Assembly: GCA_021234155.1 (NCBI GenBank)
Contig: JAJEKV010000040.1
Coordinates: forward strand, 2,643,799 to 2,707,798
Origin: Isoetes taiwanensis
Taxonomy: Eukaryota > Streptophyta > Lycopodiopsida > Isoetales > Isoetaceae
Reading direction: 5' to 3'
DNA length: 64,000 nucleotides
Shown here: positions 34,682-46,042 of the stretch, in pieces
Layout: each line of letters starts with the position of its first letter
How positions within the stretch are numbered: the first letter of the stretch is position 1
The notes under the pieces: generated by a model
Told to the model about the DNA's origin: nothing
Database searches by the model: none
Seen by the model: only the letters and a program-made list of their open reading frames with translations
Program-made: the position numbers and the translations under genes

Positions 34682-35643
34682 CGCCAATTTTAGTGGAAGG
34701 CAAAGAATACTTATTGCTAAGTGATATCTTGAGGAACCCGATCTTTGTTACGAATGTGTGCTAGGGAAGACGAGCTTATCAAGTACCTTGGGCGAATGGG
34801 TAAACTTAGGCCTAGATTTTGAAGAGGATTTGGACAAAGAGATGTTTGAAGTGTCTAATTATACAGGCAATGCTATAAAGCTTAAAGAAGCCTATGAGAA
34901 ATTTGGAGTCTCGATTTGCTCAAGATGAGCGAATCTACCAACGGAAGAAGAATTCCAAAGCTCTCCGTGCAAAGCGCCAACGGGATCTACAGGTTTGGCG
35001 GGCCCTTGATCAATCGTGGCGGCATAAGCACAGTAGATGAGGATAAATGTGAAGAAGATAATCTTGAGGGTTCTTATTTGTGGGAAGTAGATGATTTTTC
35101 TTGCCGACATGCACGGGGGGAGGGGAAAGATTGAAGGACTCTACATTGTTACGATATATCTCAAGATTCGTTAATGGGGAGATAATCGTCTTCAAAGCAG
35201 TAACTTTCAGTCCAAAAGGTGCGAGTTTGTCTATTACATCCGTGCATTATGCATGTTCGGGAACCATTCCCAATTGGCATCAAACACGAAAGGGTGATAG
35301 CAATTGGCGGGATGTTGTGTTACAATATTTTGACGACCAAGCGGTCTGCTTGGCGAGCAATATGTTAAATTTTTAGTGGCGGCTTGACTCACCCAAGGTT
35401 GGAAGTCGGGTCGATAACATGGAAGTCATTGCCTTGTTGGATCGGTCTTGCGGCGGGGATTGAAAGAGCATGAAATTGACGATAAGCTTGAGAAATTGGA
35501 AGTTATATGTTTTCCAACTTGTATCGGTAAAATTATTTATGTCTGATTGTCCTTCCGAAATTCCTAATAAAAATTATTTTATTTGTATTTATTCACATCA
35601 CTTGAAATACATCGTCGATTTTTACCGTCATATCTAGGTTTTG

Positions 35644-35723
35644 GCGTCGTGTGATATCTATCTCGAAGAAATGAAATATTATTGGAAAAAGACAATTAAT
35701 TTATTTATTCCTCACACGACGCG
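35644..35723. repeat. Hairpin arms E, outward orientation
   Basis: GCGTCGTGTGAT at 35,644 and CACACGACGCG near 35,713 are inverted copies in the opposite order to the other hairpins: the GCGTCG arm comes first. About 25 bp further is the TATAAATA of the next cassette. Confidence 0.7.
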
Positions 35724-35747
35724 AGAAGCAACTCGTGTGACTCATGT

Positions 35748-35755
35748 TATAAATA
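35748..35755 (+). promoter_or_regulatory. TATA box of cassette 1
   Basis: TATAAATA followed by GAAGACC, 89 bp before the ATG at 35,844. The same TATAAATAGAAGACC stands before cassette 2. Confidence 0.55.
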
Positions 35756-35843
35756 GAAGACCGATGTCCACGCTGACCTCCGATCGCCTTCCGCCTTCTG
35801 CTCATCTTCTACTTCCGGCTTCCGCCTTCCACCTTCTGCTCCG

Positions 35844-36230
35844 ATGGCATCATCATCTTCCTCTAGCAAGCGACCACGCCAAGATAGCACTCCCCCAGAG
35901 CTGCCCGTGGACATCACCCTTGCAGTGGTGATGAAGAGATTCAAGGAGATCCATGATGAAAACAACCGCCCGTCGCCGAGAACAATGAGGCGGGTCGGCT
36001 GATTAGCCTTCACCAGGGGGAGGCTGACGGCGAGACGTTGAGTCGTGGAAACATTCGCCATGTACCAAGAGGCGACGAGTCGCAGGGCGAGGCGGTTGAA
36101 AGCTGCTCACATGATTTCGCAGGGCCTTAGAAGATATGGAGAAGAAGCTCAGAGCTCGCGGAGGATGAGAACACTGACCTTACGGCTTCATTGCGGGGAC
36201 ATGAAAATCAGCTAGAGGATCATGAAGATC
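35844..36230 (+). pseudogene. Cassette 1: Ser-rich, ELPxDI/MKRxKE-type protein, frameshifted
   Basis: The ATG opens MASSSSSSKRPRQDS, then PELPVDITLAVVMKRFKEI, and the frame ends at 36,002 after 52 codons. Beyond it other frames keep a charged, coiled-coil-like composition to about 36,230 (for example LEDMEKKLRARRG), so a protein of perhaps 120 residues has been broken by frameshifts. The core ELPxDIxLxVxMKRxKE is shared with the ORF at 45,373. A basic KRPR stretch could be a nuclear signal. Function unknown. Hairpin C follows about 105 bp downstream. Confidence 0.45.
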
Positions 36231-36334
36231 CCTAGCCGTTGTATCTATCTATTTTTGCTTCAAAGAAAAGTTTTCTCTATTTTTGCTTCTATCTATCATG
36301 TTGTTCCAATGTATGTTACTTGTTTTATTAAAAT

Positions 36335-36399
36335 ATCACACGACGCGAAATGCCTTGCTTGTAATTAGGTAGCAATCAATGGATTTCGCGTCGTGTGAT
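36335..36399. repeat. Hairpin element C of the GATCACACGACGC family
   Basis: The 17-bp arms ATCACACGACGCGAAAT and ATTTCGCGTCGTGTGAT enclose 31 bp. Loop sequence ATTAGGTAGCAATCAATGG is shared with hairpin D. Confidence 0.9.
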
Positions 36400-36651
36400 C
36401 TCCATGCCGTTCTATTTTGCTTCAATGAGAAGTTCTATCTTTAGTTATGTATCAGTAAAATTACTTATGTATAGATTGTATCCAAGAAATTATCAATAAA
36501 AAATTATTACACGAGCTTTCTCCGGAAGAAAAAGGCGTTAGAAGAAATGCGGTCCTTTTTCCTCACCACGGCAGCGAAATAAGCGGTCGATTTTCACGAC
36601 CCACGGCGGCATCCTTGGCGTCGTGTGACTCAAGCTACTCTGAAATTTCGT

Positions 36652-36659
36652 TATAAATA
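36652..36659 (+). promoter_or_regulatory. TATA box of cassette 2
   Basis: TATAAATAGAAGACC as in cassette 1, about 150 bp before the ATG at 36,809. A GCGTCGTGTGACTCAAG arm lies just upstream at 36,618. Confidence 0.5.
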
Positions 36660-36808
36660 GAAGACCTTACGTCTTGCCTTCGACCTCCGATCCTCTTCGC
36701 CTTAGCCTTACGCTCATCTTTTTCCGCCTTCCGCCACGCCTTCTCCTCCGATCCTCTTCGCCTTCCGCCTTACGCTCATCTTCTCCCCTTCCTTCCGCCT
36801 TTCCTCCG

Positions 36809-37147
36809 ATGGCATCTTCATCCTCCTCCAAAGCGACCGCGCCCCCGAGCTCCGCGGACATCACCCTTCTTTGTGGTGATGAAGAGATTCAAGGAGGGTT
36901 CCATTTAAAAACAGCCGCCTCGTCGCCCGAGAAGATGGAGTGGTGGATGTGTTAGAATTCACGAGGGGTCGGCTTTGCATGAGCGAGACCTTGAGCTGCG
37001 GCAACATTAACCAGTGCCGAGAGGCCAATAGCCCGAGGGTCGAGGCAGTTTTAAGCGCACACAATATTTCGCAGCGCTAGAAGATATGGAGAAGAAGCTT
37101 CGAGCTCGCAGAGGATGAGAACGCAACTTTACGGCCCAGCTTTCTGA
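36809..37147 (+). pseudogene. Cassette 2: diverged tandem copy of cassette 1
   Basis: It opens MASSSSSKATAPPSSADIT, after which the frame shifts relative to cassette 1 (GGTGATGAAGAGATTCAAGG is conserved in DNA but read differently). The similarity spans from the TATA box to hairpin D, so about 900 bp was tandemly duplicated (roughly 35.74-36.40 and 36.63-37.32 kb). No intact protein remains. Confidence 0.55.
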
Positions 37148-37253
37148 GGATCATGAAGATCCGGTAGCCACTTTATATATATATTTTTGTTTCAAAGAAA
37201 AATTTGCTCTGTTTCTTTGCTTCTATCTGTTCTCTTGTTTTGTTTTATTAAAA

Positions 37254-37320
37254 GATCACCACGACGCGAAATGCCATTTTGCAATTAGGTAGCAATCAAT
37301 GGATTTCGCGTCGTATGATC
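37254..37320. repeat. Hairpin element D of the GATCACACGACGC family
   Basis: Arms GATCACCACGACGCGAAAT and ATTTCGCGTCGTATGATC, with one inserted base and one mismatch. It is the duplicate of hairpin C and lies 80 bp before the L1 insertion site. Confidence 0.85.
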
Positions 37321-37402
37321 TCCACAACGTACACCTCGTTGTATGTATAAATTCATAATTTATTAATGGAAAAAACACAAATATCTAGCTAGATTATGTG
37401 AT

Positions 37403-37425
37403 AACTTGCAGGTAAATGCGAATTT
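37403..37425. repeat. Target-site duplication of the L1, 3' side
   Basis: AACTTGCAGGTAAATGCGAATTT corresponds to AACTTAGGTAAATCGAATTT at 44,102-44,121, differing by two small gaps. It adjoins the poly-T that marks the LINE poly-A tail. Confidence 0.75.
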
Positions 37426-37469
37426 AATTTTTTTTTTTTTTTTTTGAAAGTAAGAGTTGGTTTTGTCAT

Positions 37470-40400
37470 TAATTATAAAATCTCAGAGATACAATGTAAT
37501 AGCATGCCCTTAAACTAAGCATACCAAAAAGTGTATCGAGAATCGATAATAACGGTAATAACGGGACACTTAGAAGAGTTTGTATCCAAAGTGAAAAGGA
37601 TGAGTCGAATAATGAGCGACTACACTTAAGAAGATCCGATGGTACTCCCATTCTTGGAGTATAGAAAAATTTTGTAACCTCTGCAATGCCGTGTAGAATG
37701 TGAGAACCTTGAGAGAACCGATAACACCCAAAAATTGAATCCACCAAAAAGGTAAGCCAGCACTAAATCAAATAAGAGCAAAGGCGTGTTTCCTGCGCAG
37801 GATGGGCCAACAACAAAGGGTATATCAGTGCGGGATGAGAAAAAGCGAATTGAAGTATGCATTGAATCCATCGTAGTCCAGAAAAGATAATGATTGGGTG
37901 CCCAATTGTTATGGTAGCATAGGCGGAACATGTCTCTTCCTTCCAAGAGCAAAAGAAGAGAACCATAGAGGTCATAGCGGTTTGTGGTTATAGTACATGG
38001 TTACGTACCTAGTCGGTGAGTCTCATTAAGAAGGAAATTGTTGGTGACGAAACATCCAAAGGCAATGAAGTTGCACAACCTCTCTGCAAAAATGCTAAGC
38101 CCACATATCTTCACTTTCTTTCGGATGTCTCCTATGCCCTTTTTCATGAGAAAAGAATCCATAGAGGAGGCAATGTCATTCTCCATAATGTGGTCGGGTT
38201 GAAGTCATTTGAAAGGAGATCTTTGTCAATTTATTTCTCCCCTCTCCACTTGAGAATTCAAGATACTCTAGGATCATCGGTGAGAAACAAATTAGAATCC
38301 ACAACATTAAGATTTGAAGCAAATAAAGCGTAGTGTCCCTAAAACTGCCCAAAGACCTCCCATTTTCTGTCAAAGTTAGTACCAAATTTCTTTTTATGGC
38401 GGTTGCAATAGTCTCAAAGTCAAACTGAAAATGCATCTTAATCCAAAAGATAGAAGGATTCTTATGACCATATAACACGCGATTTCTTGCTTTCCAAATA
38501 TTCCATAAAGCTATGTAAATGATTGAATTTGTAAACATATCATTATGTTGAATAAGGGAGAGAAGATCTCCATTATTCCCAATACCAAATCTAGCGACAA
38601 TCGGTTCAAAAATCATCTAACTTACTGAAAGAAAAGAAAATATGAGAAAAGTCCTCTAGATTATTACAATTTAAGGGGCAATTTCTTTGAGATGTTAGGA
38701 TTTCTTTTGGAAACAGAGACCAGATTATTCATTTGCCATTAGCAAGTAACCAGATAAAATAAGAAATTTTTGGAGGACAATAAGAATTCCAAACATTATG
38801 GAAAAGACTCTTAAGCTGATCATAAGAAATAGACCATTTTAGCATAGCTTTGCAATTATCCATGTTAGAGGACATAGCATTATATACATCCTTCACTTTG
38901 TAGACTCCTTTTCCTTTTATAGTTCAATGGGGTTTATCGAGGGATTGGGGGATAAGTTTGTGAGAAAGGGTTTAATAAGAGCATAGATTTTTTTATCAGA
39001 TGATGTACCTCCAATCATACCCTTCAGTCTAGTCCAAGAGATAACTCTCCCATCAATAATCAAGTCCTTAAGGTAAAGGAAACCAGCCTCAGACCACTTC
39101 TTATAAATTCTAGGATGCTTGATGGCAAGAACAGGAGAATTTTGCTCAACTAAAATTGGATTCCAGAAGATTGTAGTATCTTCATGAAGCTTTTCCCTAG
39201 CAATAAAATGGAAGTTAGGAGAGATCACATTCCAAGCCTTGATAAGATTACACATAAGAGGAGAAATATTAGAGGCGGTCTCAAGCTGATTGAAGGCGTA
39301 ATGAGGGAGCAAGTCTTTGAATAGAGGGTGACCATGAGGATGACTCAGATTAATCCAATATCGATGAGTTTACAGTGGGAGAAGGATTCCCATGAATTGA
39401 TTTCCATATAAACTTCCGGCAAGAGCTTGTGCTTGTGCGAAAAGATTTTTGCATCCTAAACCACCGGAAGATTTAAACTGCGGATAGAATTCCAGTTGAC
39501 CAAATGACTACCTTTCCAAATAAAGTTTAGAGGATTTTCTCAAGCTCAGATAGACACATTTTGGAGCCACCAAGGCTGTTGAGAAGTATACATGAGAGCT
39601 AGCAAAAACGGCATTAGCAATAATAGTTACCGCTAGAGAAAGATAGTTCTGTAATTGTTCGGTTTCTTTTTATTCTCGGAAGGATAGGATCCCAAAGACC
39701 TTTGATAGTATGATCCATAGCAAGAGGCATACCTAGAAGCTTGGTTGCCTGATTGAGGGGAGGACATTTATCCCGGCTAAAGTTGGAGTATTGACATCTC
39801 CAATAATCAAACTTTGTTCAAGTTCAAATGGATACAGGATGTGAGAGAATTGACCTAAAATCTTGAGGAAGAGATTGATGTTTTGAAGATCAGCATCAAG
39901 AAAGGAGAAGGTGTCATCAGCATATTGGAGAATGGTGATACTATCATTGGAATTTGGTAGATTTAGGCCTTTTAAATGAGTTGAATTACGATAATGCAAC
40001 ACAACCTTAGTTAGGAGCTCAGCAGCCACTAAGAATAAATAGGGAGCAAGAGGACATCCTTGCCTTACTCCACAAGAGAGAGGGAAGAAACCAGTGGGGA
40101 CACCATTTATAAGAATAGTTGAGTTCGATCTAGCATTCAGACCATGAATAAGATTAATAATCTTTGGATGGAAACCAATTTTGGACATTGCAAAATCCAA
40201 GAAATCCCACCTAACAGAATCAAATGCTCTCTTGAAATCTAATTTAAGGAGAATGCAATTTTGATTTGAAATTTTATTCAGTCTTGAGACCCTCCATAGC
40301 AGACCACATAGTTATCCGAATGAATCTATTTGGAAGAAAAGCGATTGAGTTGGGCTAATATTTCTTTGAAGAAAGTTTTTTGATCACGAGAGCAATGATC

Positions 40401-42300
40401 TTGGCACAAAGTTTATATGTAGTGTTTGTGAGAGAGATTGGTCTCCGGTCTTGGAACTTTGAAGGGTGATCAACCTTAGGAACCAAAGTTATCGGCCCTT
40501 TGGAAATAGAAGGATGGAGATGATTAGAGTTCGGAAAGGCGGTAACTAGAGAGATGGGGTCATTTCGAGAATGTCGAGAATTTGATATAAAATTCAGGCT
40601 GGGAAACCATCGGGGCGGAGATTTACCATTACTAAAGGACTTGAGGGTGTCATAGATCTCATTATGGGAAGGAATGGCACCCGAGAGACTTCGTCCATGG
40701 ATTCTAGAGGATCGGGTAATATATTATTGACTAAGGAATAAAAGTCATTTGCATCGAGATCTCATTGGGAGGAATTGGTTTGTCTTTAAAAGGTCCATGT
40801 ATCTACTCTTGAAGAAATTAGCAATGTCGAGAATGAGAATTATATTTAATATCACGATCATCAATAGTCTCGATAATGGAGTTTCTAAGAACTCTACTTT
40901 TGGCTACCTGAAGAAAAAAACGAGGAGCGAGTCCATATCATTAGTATATTTGATCTTGCATCTAATTGCAGAGCCTTTAGCTTCAATCTCCTCAATACTT
41001 TTGATTTTTCTCTCAAGAATTTCTTCCCCTACTTGAAGGTTAGATTTTGGAAGGATCATTTTGGAGTAAGGATCTAATTTCTTTCATATACATGAGAAGC
41101 TGGTTTTTCCTTGCTGCACTTATCTTTGATAAGCTTAGACCAGTTCTTAATCCATCTTTTGACTTCCTTGATTTTAGAGTAGAAAAGCTTCATAGGAGGC
41201 ATAGAGTTACCAGCAAACCTAATGGTCAGCTCATCATAGAAAGTTCTGAATTGGGAGCAGAAATTTTCATTCTCGAGAAGAGAAGAGTTAAATTTATAAG
41301 GAGTGCTCCCTTCTCTTTGAATCCTAATAGCATGGGAGGTATGAAGGAATTGAGGCTGATGGTCAGAAATGGAGGTTCCTTCATCACTTGTTACATAACT
41401 ATTGTCCCAAAAGGCTGTAGATGGATTGGAAACATAAAATCTGTCAAGAGTGCAATAAACCCTTGCTCTATCTTTTTGCTTATTAGACCAAGTGTAGGTG
41501 GCAGTGGAAGAGGGAATATGAATGAGATTGTTATCAGAGATAAGCAGATCCCAGTTACGCTTTTAGGTTGAGACATATTTATTTTATTTCCCAACTTAAA
41601 ATCCCAAGAAGGGTATTATTGAAGTCTCCGGCAACAATCGGTTGTCTATAGTTTGAGATCCCAACCAACTATTAATTTCACTCCATATAGGTTCCCTATC
41701 TTTTGGAGAGGTAGGGGCATATATATTGATGATTCCAAAATTGGAATTGAGGCGAGCAAATCATAGCCTGCCAAGCTTTGGAAGGGCTATTGTAGAAGGA
41801 GGAATGCTTGATGTCTTTTTCCAAACAATGGCTAAACCACCACTAGCCCGAGAAAGAGTTAATCAGTTGAAGAAGAAGAAGGGTATATCCAATCCCCCAA
41901 ATTGCTACATTCAAAAGAGGGAAGTTTAAGCTCTGAAGAAGGATTATATCAGCATTATACATCTGATTTGAGCAATAGCCCTTCTTCTTTTCAAAGGACC
42001 TTTTATGCCTCTAAGGTTCCAGGAAAGAATCTTCATTATAAGTAGGAAGATAGAAAAGGCAAATTATAATCTATTCTTTCTTGATTTTCTCTTATACGGT
42101 ATTTTGAGCGAGGAGTTTTATTTAGACGAGACAAGATCAATCAGTTTATCTCCATCCTTTTTAGATGATTTTTCCAGACTGACTCTTCTCGGACTTAGGA
42201 TCAATACTAAAATTTTCATTTAAATATTCTTCTTTATCCAGTTCTCTTTGTCACTCCCAAAACCATCATTATCATTATAATCGAGAACATCCTCGGGAAA
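37470..42300 (-). pseudogene. L1 ORF2: endonuclease and reverse transcriptase
   Basis: Read from 42.3 kb down: the endonuclease has VAGDFNNTLL (41,616-41,640) and YTWSNKQ with later SDH (41.35-41.5 kb). The reverse transcriptase has GVRQGCPLAPYLF (about 40,060) and LQYADDT (39,911-39,930), the catalytic Asp pair. An open piece at 39,733-40,200 spans fingers to palm. Further down, 38,917-39,312 is the connecting region and 38,176-38,616 has ALWNIWKARNR, typical of the C-terminal zinc-binding part of plant L1. Stops and frameshifts split it into at least eight pieces, so it cannot make a full protein. Confidence 0.88.
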
Positions 42301-42474
42301 GAATTGAAACATAGGATTAATGTTAATAGGGTTTACATTAACATTTGAAGGGAGAGAAGTAAGAACTTGCACGGTACTTTCTTTTCTTGAAGCTCCACAA
42401 TTTGAGTGTCTTCAGGGGTATCGGGAACAAAATCGAGGAGCAATCAGTAGCAGTCTTGAGAATCATTCCCCATC

Positions 42475-44050
42475 TCATTTTATTGTAAATCCCTTCAAAA
42501 GTGAAATTTGTGGGGCGAGATTTTTGCAAGAGAGGCCATCTTTCGGCAAACTTATCACGATATTTCGATTGGACTTATAGAGGAATCCATCACAGGGAGA
42601 GTCAAGGTCAATTAGGGGGGCTGACTCTTCAATATTTGTACCCGGTGGTGAGTATGTATATGAGGAGTGGCTAAAGGGATGGATAGGTGAGGGACAATTT
42701 TGGGAAACACATTTTTTGCTATTATTTAATTCAGAATCAAGCTTACCATTAAGGTCGGATAATGCACGGAAAGGATTAGAGCAGTTGACTTTGAAGTTGA
42801 CTTCTTTGATGTTCGACTCTTGAGTCAAATCTGCTTGATACTTTGATCATTGATATTGGACAAATGATTGTCCATTATAGTCTCATCGACTTTTTGTCTT
42901 GCTGATACAAATTAGGCGACTTTGGTATTTTAACATGTGAATTCACGAGAGGAATTAATTTGAAACTTTGATTTGTCGAGATTTTTGTAGTTAATGACCC
43001 ACTCTTACTTTTATTCTTGATAGGATAATCCATAAGGCTGTTGGAACATTGACCTTTTTCTTGATTTTTTGGCCTCTTTGGCCTCCTTGATTATTTCACT
43101 TTCAGTGAAATTTAACATATCAGTAGCCTGAGGAGTTTTTCCAGTCATAATACCTTTGACTAGAAGTTTTGGCTCACCAATTGTTAGGGCTCGAGTTTTT
43201 GAAGGAATTGAGAACTCTTCTTCACATACTTTGTCTTTGACTCTCATTTCATCACGATGCGACCTTGTTTTTACGGATTCTCTTGTAGCTTCCATTGACT
43301 TTTGTCCATTTGAATCTATCATCTTAAATGACCTTTGAACCGGGGATCCTTTGTTTCCATTTATTCTGAGTGCTTTTAGTAGATTGATCACTTAAAGCAT
43401 GATGATTGGGATCTTATCACGGAACAGCGGCTTGATGAGGTCTGTTGACTTGAGGATTCTCTGTTATCAGTTTGCATTCTGAGTACCAGAAATGCCTATG
43501 AGTGCATTTCTGACATTGTGAGGGCAGTCCAGACCATCTAAGACTTAATAAAGATTCATGGCCAAAAGCATCACGTAAAAAGGAATGGATAGGGGTATAT
43601 CTTTGGATAGGTCAAAAATTTGAACAAAGCTTACGGGAGGTTTGGTAGGGGAGTATTCCGTGGAAATATAAGTTCCAATAGAGTTAAAGAGGAGTTTAAA
43701 GCAATCTTCATCCCAATATATTGGATTCAGGGCCAAATAATGATGTGGAAGCAATGCATAAATTATTCATTTGATCAATATCAAGCTTTAGATGCCATTT
43801 AAGGAAGATCAATTGAGAGGTCTCATAGGTTAAGGGACCAAAGTTGAGAAAAGAAATTGGCTGATTTAGAATTCCCACATTCAAGCATAATGTAGGGATA
43901 ATTGAGCCAATATATAGCTTTGAATAAGGATACCTTTATGAAGGAAATTTGAGAAGAAAAGGCCCACAATTTATCTAATTTCATGCCACTTTTTTGAACT
44001 TTAATAATCACAGTGAGAGTTTGATAAAGCATGAATTTTTGAATGAACAA
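42475..44050 (-). pseudogene. L1 ORF1 (nucleic-acid-binding, DUF4283-like), broken
   Basis: Frames at 43,823-44,050 (ending WLNYPYIMLECGNSKSANF), 43,545-43,754 (FNSIGTYISTEYSPTKPP then VSFVQIFDLS) and 43,011-43,391 match the pattern of the plant L1 ORF1 DUF4283 domain followed by a basic linker. In active elements this protein coats the LINE RNA. A zinc-knuckle-like Cys series is suggested near 43.49 kb but is not clear. Multiple stops. Confidence 0.6.
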
Positions 44051-44101
44051 TCGGAAGATTTAGAGAAATACCATGGTAGATGTTCAACTTAGGTCTTTGA
44101 G

Positions 44102-44121
44102 AACTTAGGTAAATCGAATTT
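44102..44121. repeat. Target-site duplication of the L1, 5' side
   Basis: AACTTAGGTAAATCGAATTT, partner of 37,403-37,425. Confidence 0.75.
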
Positions 44122-44370
44122 GCATGTGGATGACAACGTCTATTCACATCGTGGCTTATGGATGACAGCGTCATGCCAAGGGCGTGGCATGTCTTTGCCA
44201 CAATAACAACTTGTTTTTATGCGGCGCATACGATGCGGCTAGGATATGACGGATCCCATGATGTGAACATAGGCTACCGTTGCCTAATTGCATGCTATAA
44301 TTTTGCCTCGTAGGATTATTACACAACTTTATCGTTTTGCAACCGTAGATTCCAACGTATCTCTAGTTTC

Positions 44371-44379
44371 TATATAAAA
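44371..44379 (+). promoter_or_regulatory. TATA box of cassette 3
   Basis: TATATAAAA, 88 bp before the ATG at 44,467, almost the spacing seen in cassette 1. Confidence 0.5.
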
Positions 44380-44466
44380 TGTCGGAGGCCTTTGTCTTCT
44401 CCTATCCGCCATCTCTGTTCTACCACATCCGCCCTCGACCATCTCTCTGTTCTCCCATCACTTTCA

Positions 44467-44930
44467 ATGGCCTCGGCTCGGTTCCATCCTGCTTAGAGAT
44501 CTTGTCTCAAGTTTTGGTCAGGGAAATTGAGAACATTCGTCTTTGAAGCGGAGGAAGCGGATCCGCCTTCTAAAAGAAAAGAATGATGAAGGCGTCATGC
44601 CAAAGCTGGTTTGCGGCAGAGGAAAAGGCCGCCTTCTCGAGGGGAGGTGATTTTTAGTCTTTGCGACAATCGGTGAGCTGCCTTAGACCCATGGTGCGGC
44701 GCCACGAGATATAACCTCAAGAGAGGCTTAGGGCGCAATCCAGGCGGGGAGAGGCTGCCCGAGCCCAACTTCGATGGCGGGAAGATAAGGTTGCGGAATA
44801 TGAAAGCGTGGTTGCGAGGGGAGGCAATCATGTTGGAGGAAGCAGAAAAAAAATTATCGCTTGCCCTCCGGGAAGAGCTTGCGGCGATCATAGGCATCGG
44901 GCTCCTCAGAGAGGGGCCCGTTTTTTTTTT
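44467..44930 (+). pseudogene. Cassette 3: broken charged gene-like sequence
   Basis: It starts ATGGCCTCGGCTCGG and is interrupted after ten codons. Further frames keep Glu/Lys/Arg-rich composition to about 44,930, for example RLRREMKAWLRGEAIM-like and EEAEKKLSLALREELAAII. This suggests a decayed coiled-coil gene of the kind seen in cassettes 1 and 4. No family is recognised. Confidence 0.35.
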
Positions 44931-45250
44931 AATGTTTGTAATTGGTTTTATTTCTCAATGGGAAAGCGTTTTTTGACAAATGTCTTAGAATATTACGTTT
45001 CCTATTTTTAATTTTCAATATCCGTGGTAGAGAATGACAAAGGCAGATCACCTGAGCGAAACCCTTCATAGGGTTTTAAAGTTCGATGTCAGATTTCAGC
45101 GTGGTGTGATATCTGATGTAGTTAGAATAGTTATTAATGTGTTCCGGCGGACGGTACCATTAATGTGTTCTAGCGGACAACCGGCGAATCCATTTCGACA
45201 CGTGCGACAACGGCCAGTAGAGTGTGTTTAATATGTTCAAAGCTAATATG

Positions 45251-45258
45251 TATAAATT
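45251..45258 (+). promoter_or_regulatory. TATA-like box of cassette 4
   Basis: TATAAATT, 93 bp before ATGGCC at 45,344 and 122 bp before the ATG at 45,373. Confidence 0.4.
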
Positions 45259-45372
45259 GAGGTCCTTGCATTGTGCTCCTTCAGCCGGTTAGAGTCTTTG
45301 CTCCTCCGCCCGATAATCTTAACGTCCCTCCCATTTGTCATCTATGGCCTCCACATCCTTAACCGCCCGATA

Positions 45373-45504
45373 ATGGAAAACGCCAAGAGGATAGAACTCC
45401 CTTCCGACATAGTGTTGGGTGTTCTAATGAAGAGGTTGAAGGAGCAAGATGATCTTCTAAAGGAAAACGCCGTTACAATTCAGCGAAAAAGAAGAAGAGA
45501 ATGA
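45373..45504 (+). CDS. Cassette 4: small ORF MENAKRIELPSD..., homologous to cassette 1
   Basis: A complete 43-residue frame reads MENAKRIELPSDIVLGVLMK then RLKEQDDLLKEN and ends KRKRRRE-like in a basic cluster. The core ELPxDIxLxVxMKRxKE is the same as in cassette 1. Downstream, other frames continue charged helical sequence (ERDMYKEMVDRLEERLDRV near 45,670, then a poly-Asp stretch at 45,770). The original protein was probably about 150 residues with a coiled coil and has been frameshifted. The upstream ATGGCC at 45,344 would fit the MAS start of the other copies. Confidence 0.45.
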   Translation: MENAKRIELPSDIVLGVLMKRLKEQDDLLKENAVTIQRKRRRE

Positions 45505-45976
45505 ATTCAACCTTCTCATGCTTCAGAGCCGGGAGAGGCAAATCGAGGCGGTTGAATAGAAGGTGGACGGGATGACATGCCCCAACAACCGCCCTTTGAG
45601 GTGGTTATGACGACGCGAGGATGCTAATTCAGGCAGAAGAACACGTTGTGCTATTGGGACGAGGAGCGGGACATGTACAAAGAGATGGTGGACAGATTGG
45701 AGGAACGTTTGGATAGGGTGATTGCTCGCTTGAGGGGAAGAGATGAAAGGCGAAGACGAGGGCGGAGCTGATGATGATGATGAAGATAATGAAGAAGAGC
45801 TCGCCTTTGGAGCAACAATGAGTCGTTGTATTTTGTTTTTCAATGTAACATCTTTCACAACTTTAATCAAAAGTAACCCTTTTTATTATTATCTTGTAAA
45901 GCTTCGACTGGCGAAGCCACATAAATGCAAGCAATAGCGAACTCCTTTGTTGCGTGCTTAGGTATGATACAAATAA

Positions 45977-46042
45977 GATCACACGACGCTGGCTTCTGAT
46001 TTGTGCAAACAAGGTTGGAGGCAAGTACCGGCGTCGTGTGAA
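45977..46042. repeat. Hairpin element F of the GATCACACGACGC family
   Basis: Arms GATCACACGACGC (45,977) and GCGTCGTGTGA (46,031) enclose about 40 bp. It lies downstream of cassette 4. Confidence 0.85.

Larger units (their letters stand above)
37426..44101 (-). mobile_element. Full-length plant L1-type LINE, 6.7 kb
   Basis: An 18-base T run (37,428-37,445) is the poly-A tail of a minus-strand element, and an imperfect duplication of about 20 bp flanks it on both sides. The 5' half (about 42.5-44.1 kb) encodes an ORF1 of the plant L1 type and the 3' part (37.5-42.3 kb) an ORF2 with endonuclease, reverse transcriptase and a WNIWKARNR-type C-terminal region. All frames are interrupted. The element inserted into the cassette block just after hairpin D. 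It is AT-rich compared with the CG-rich sequence on either side. Confidence 0.9.
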
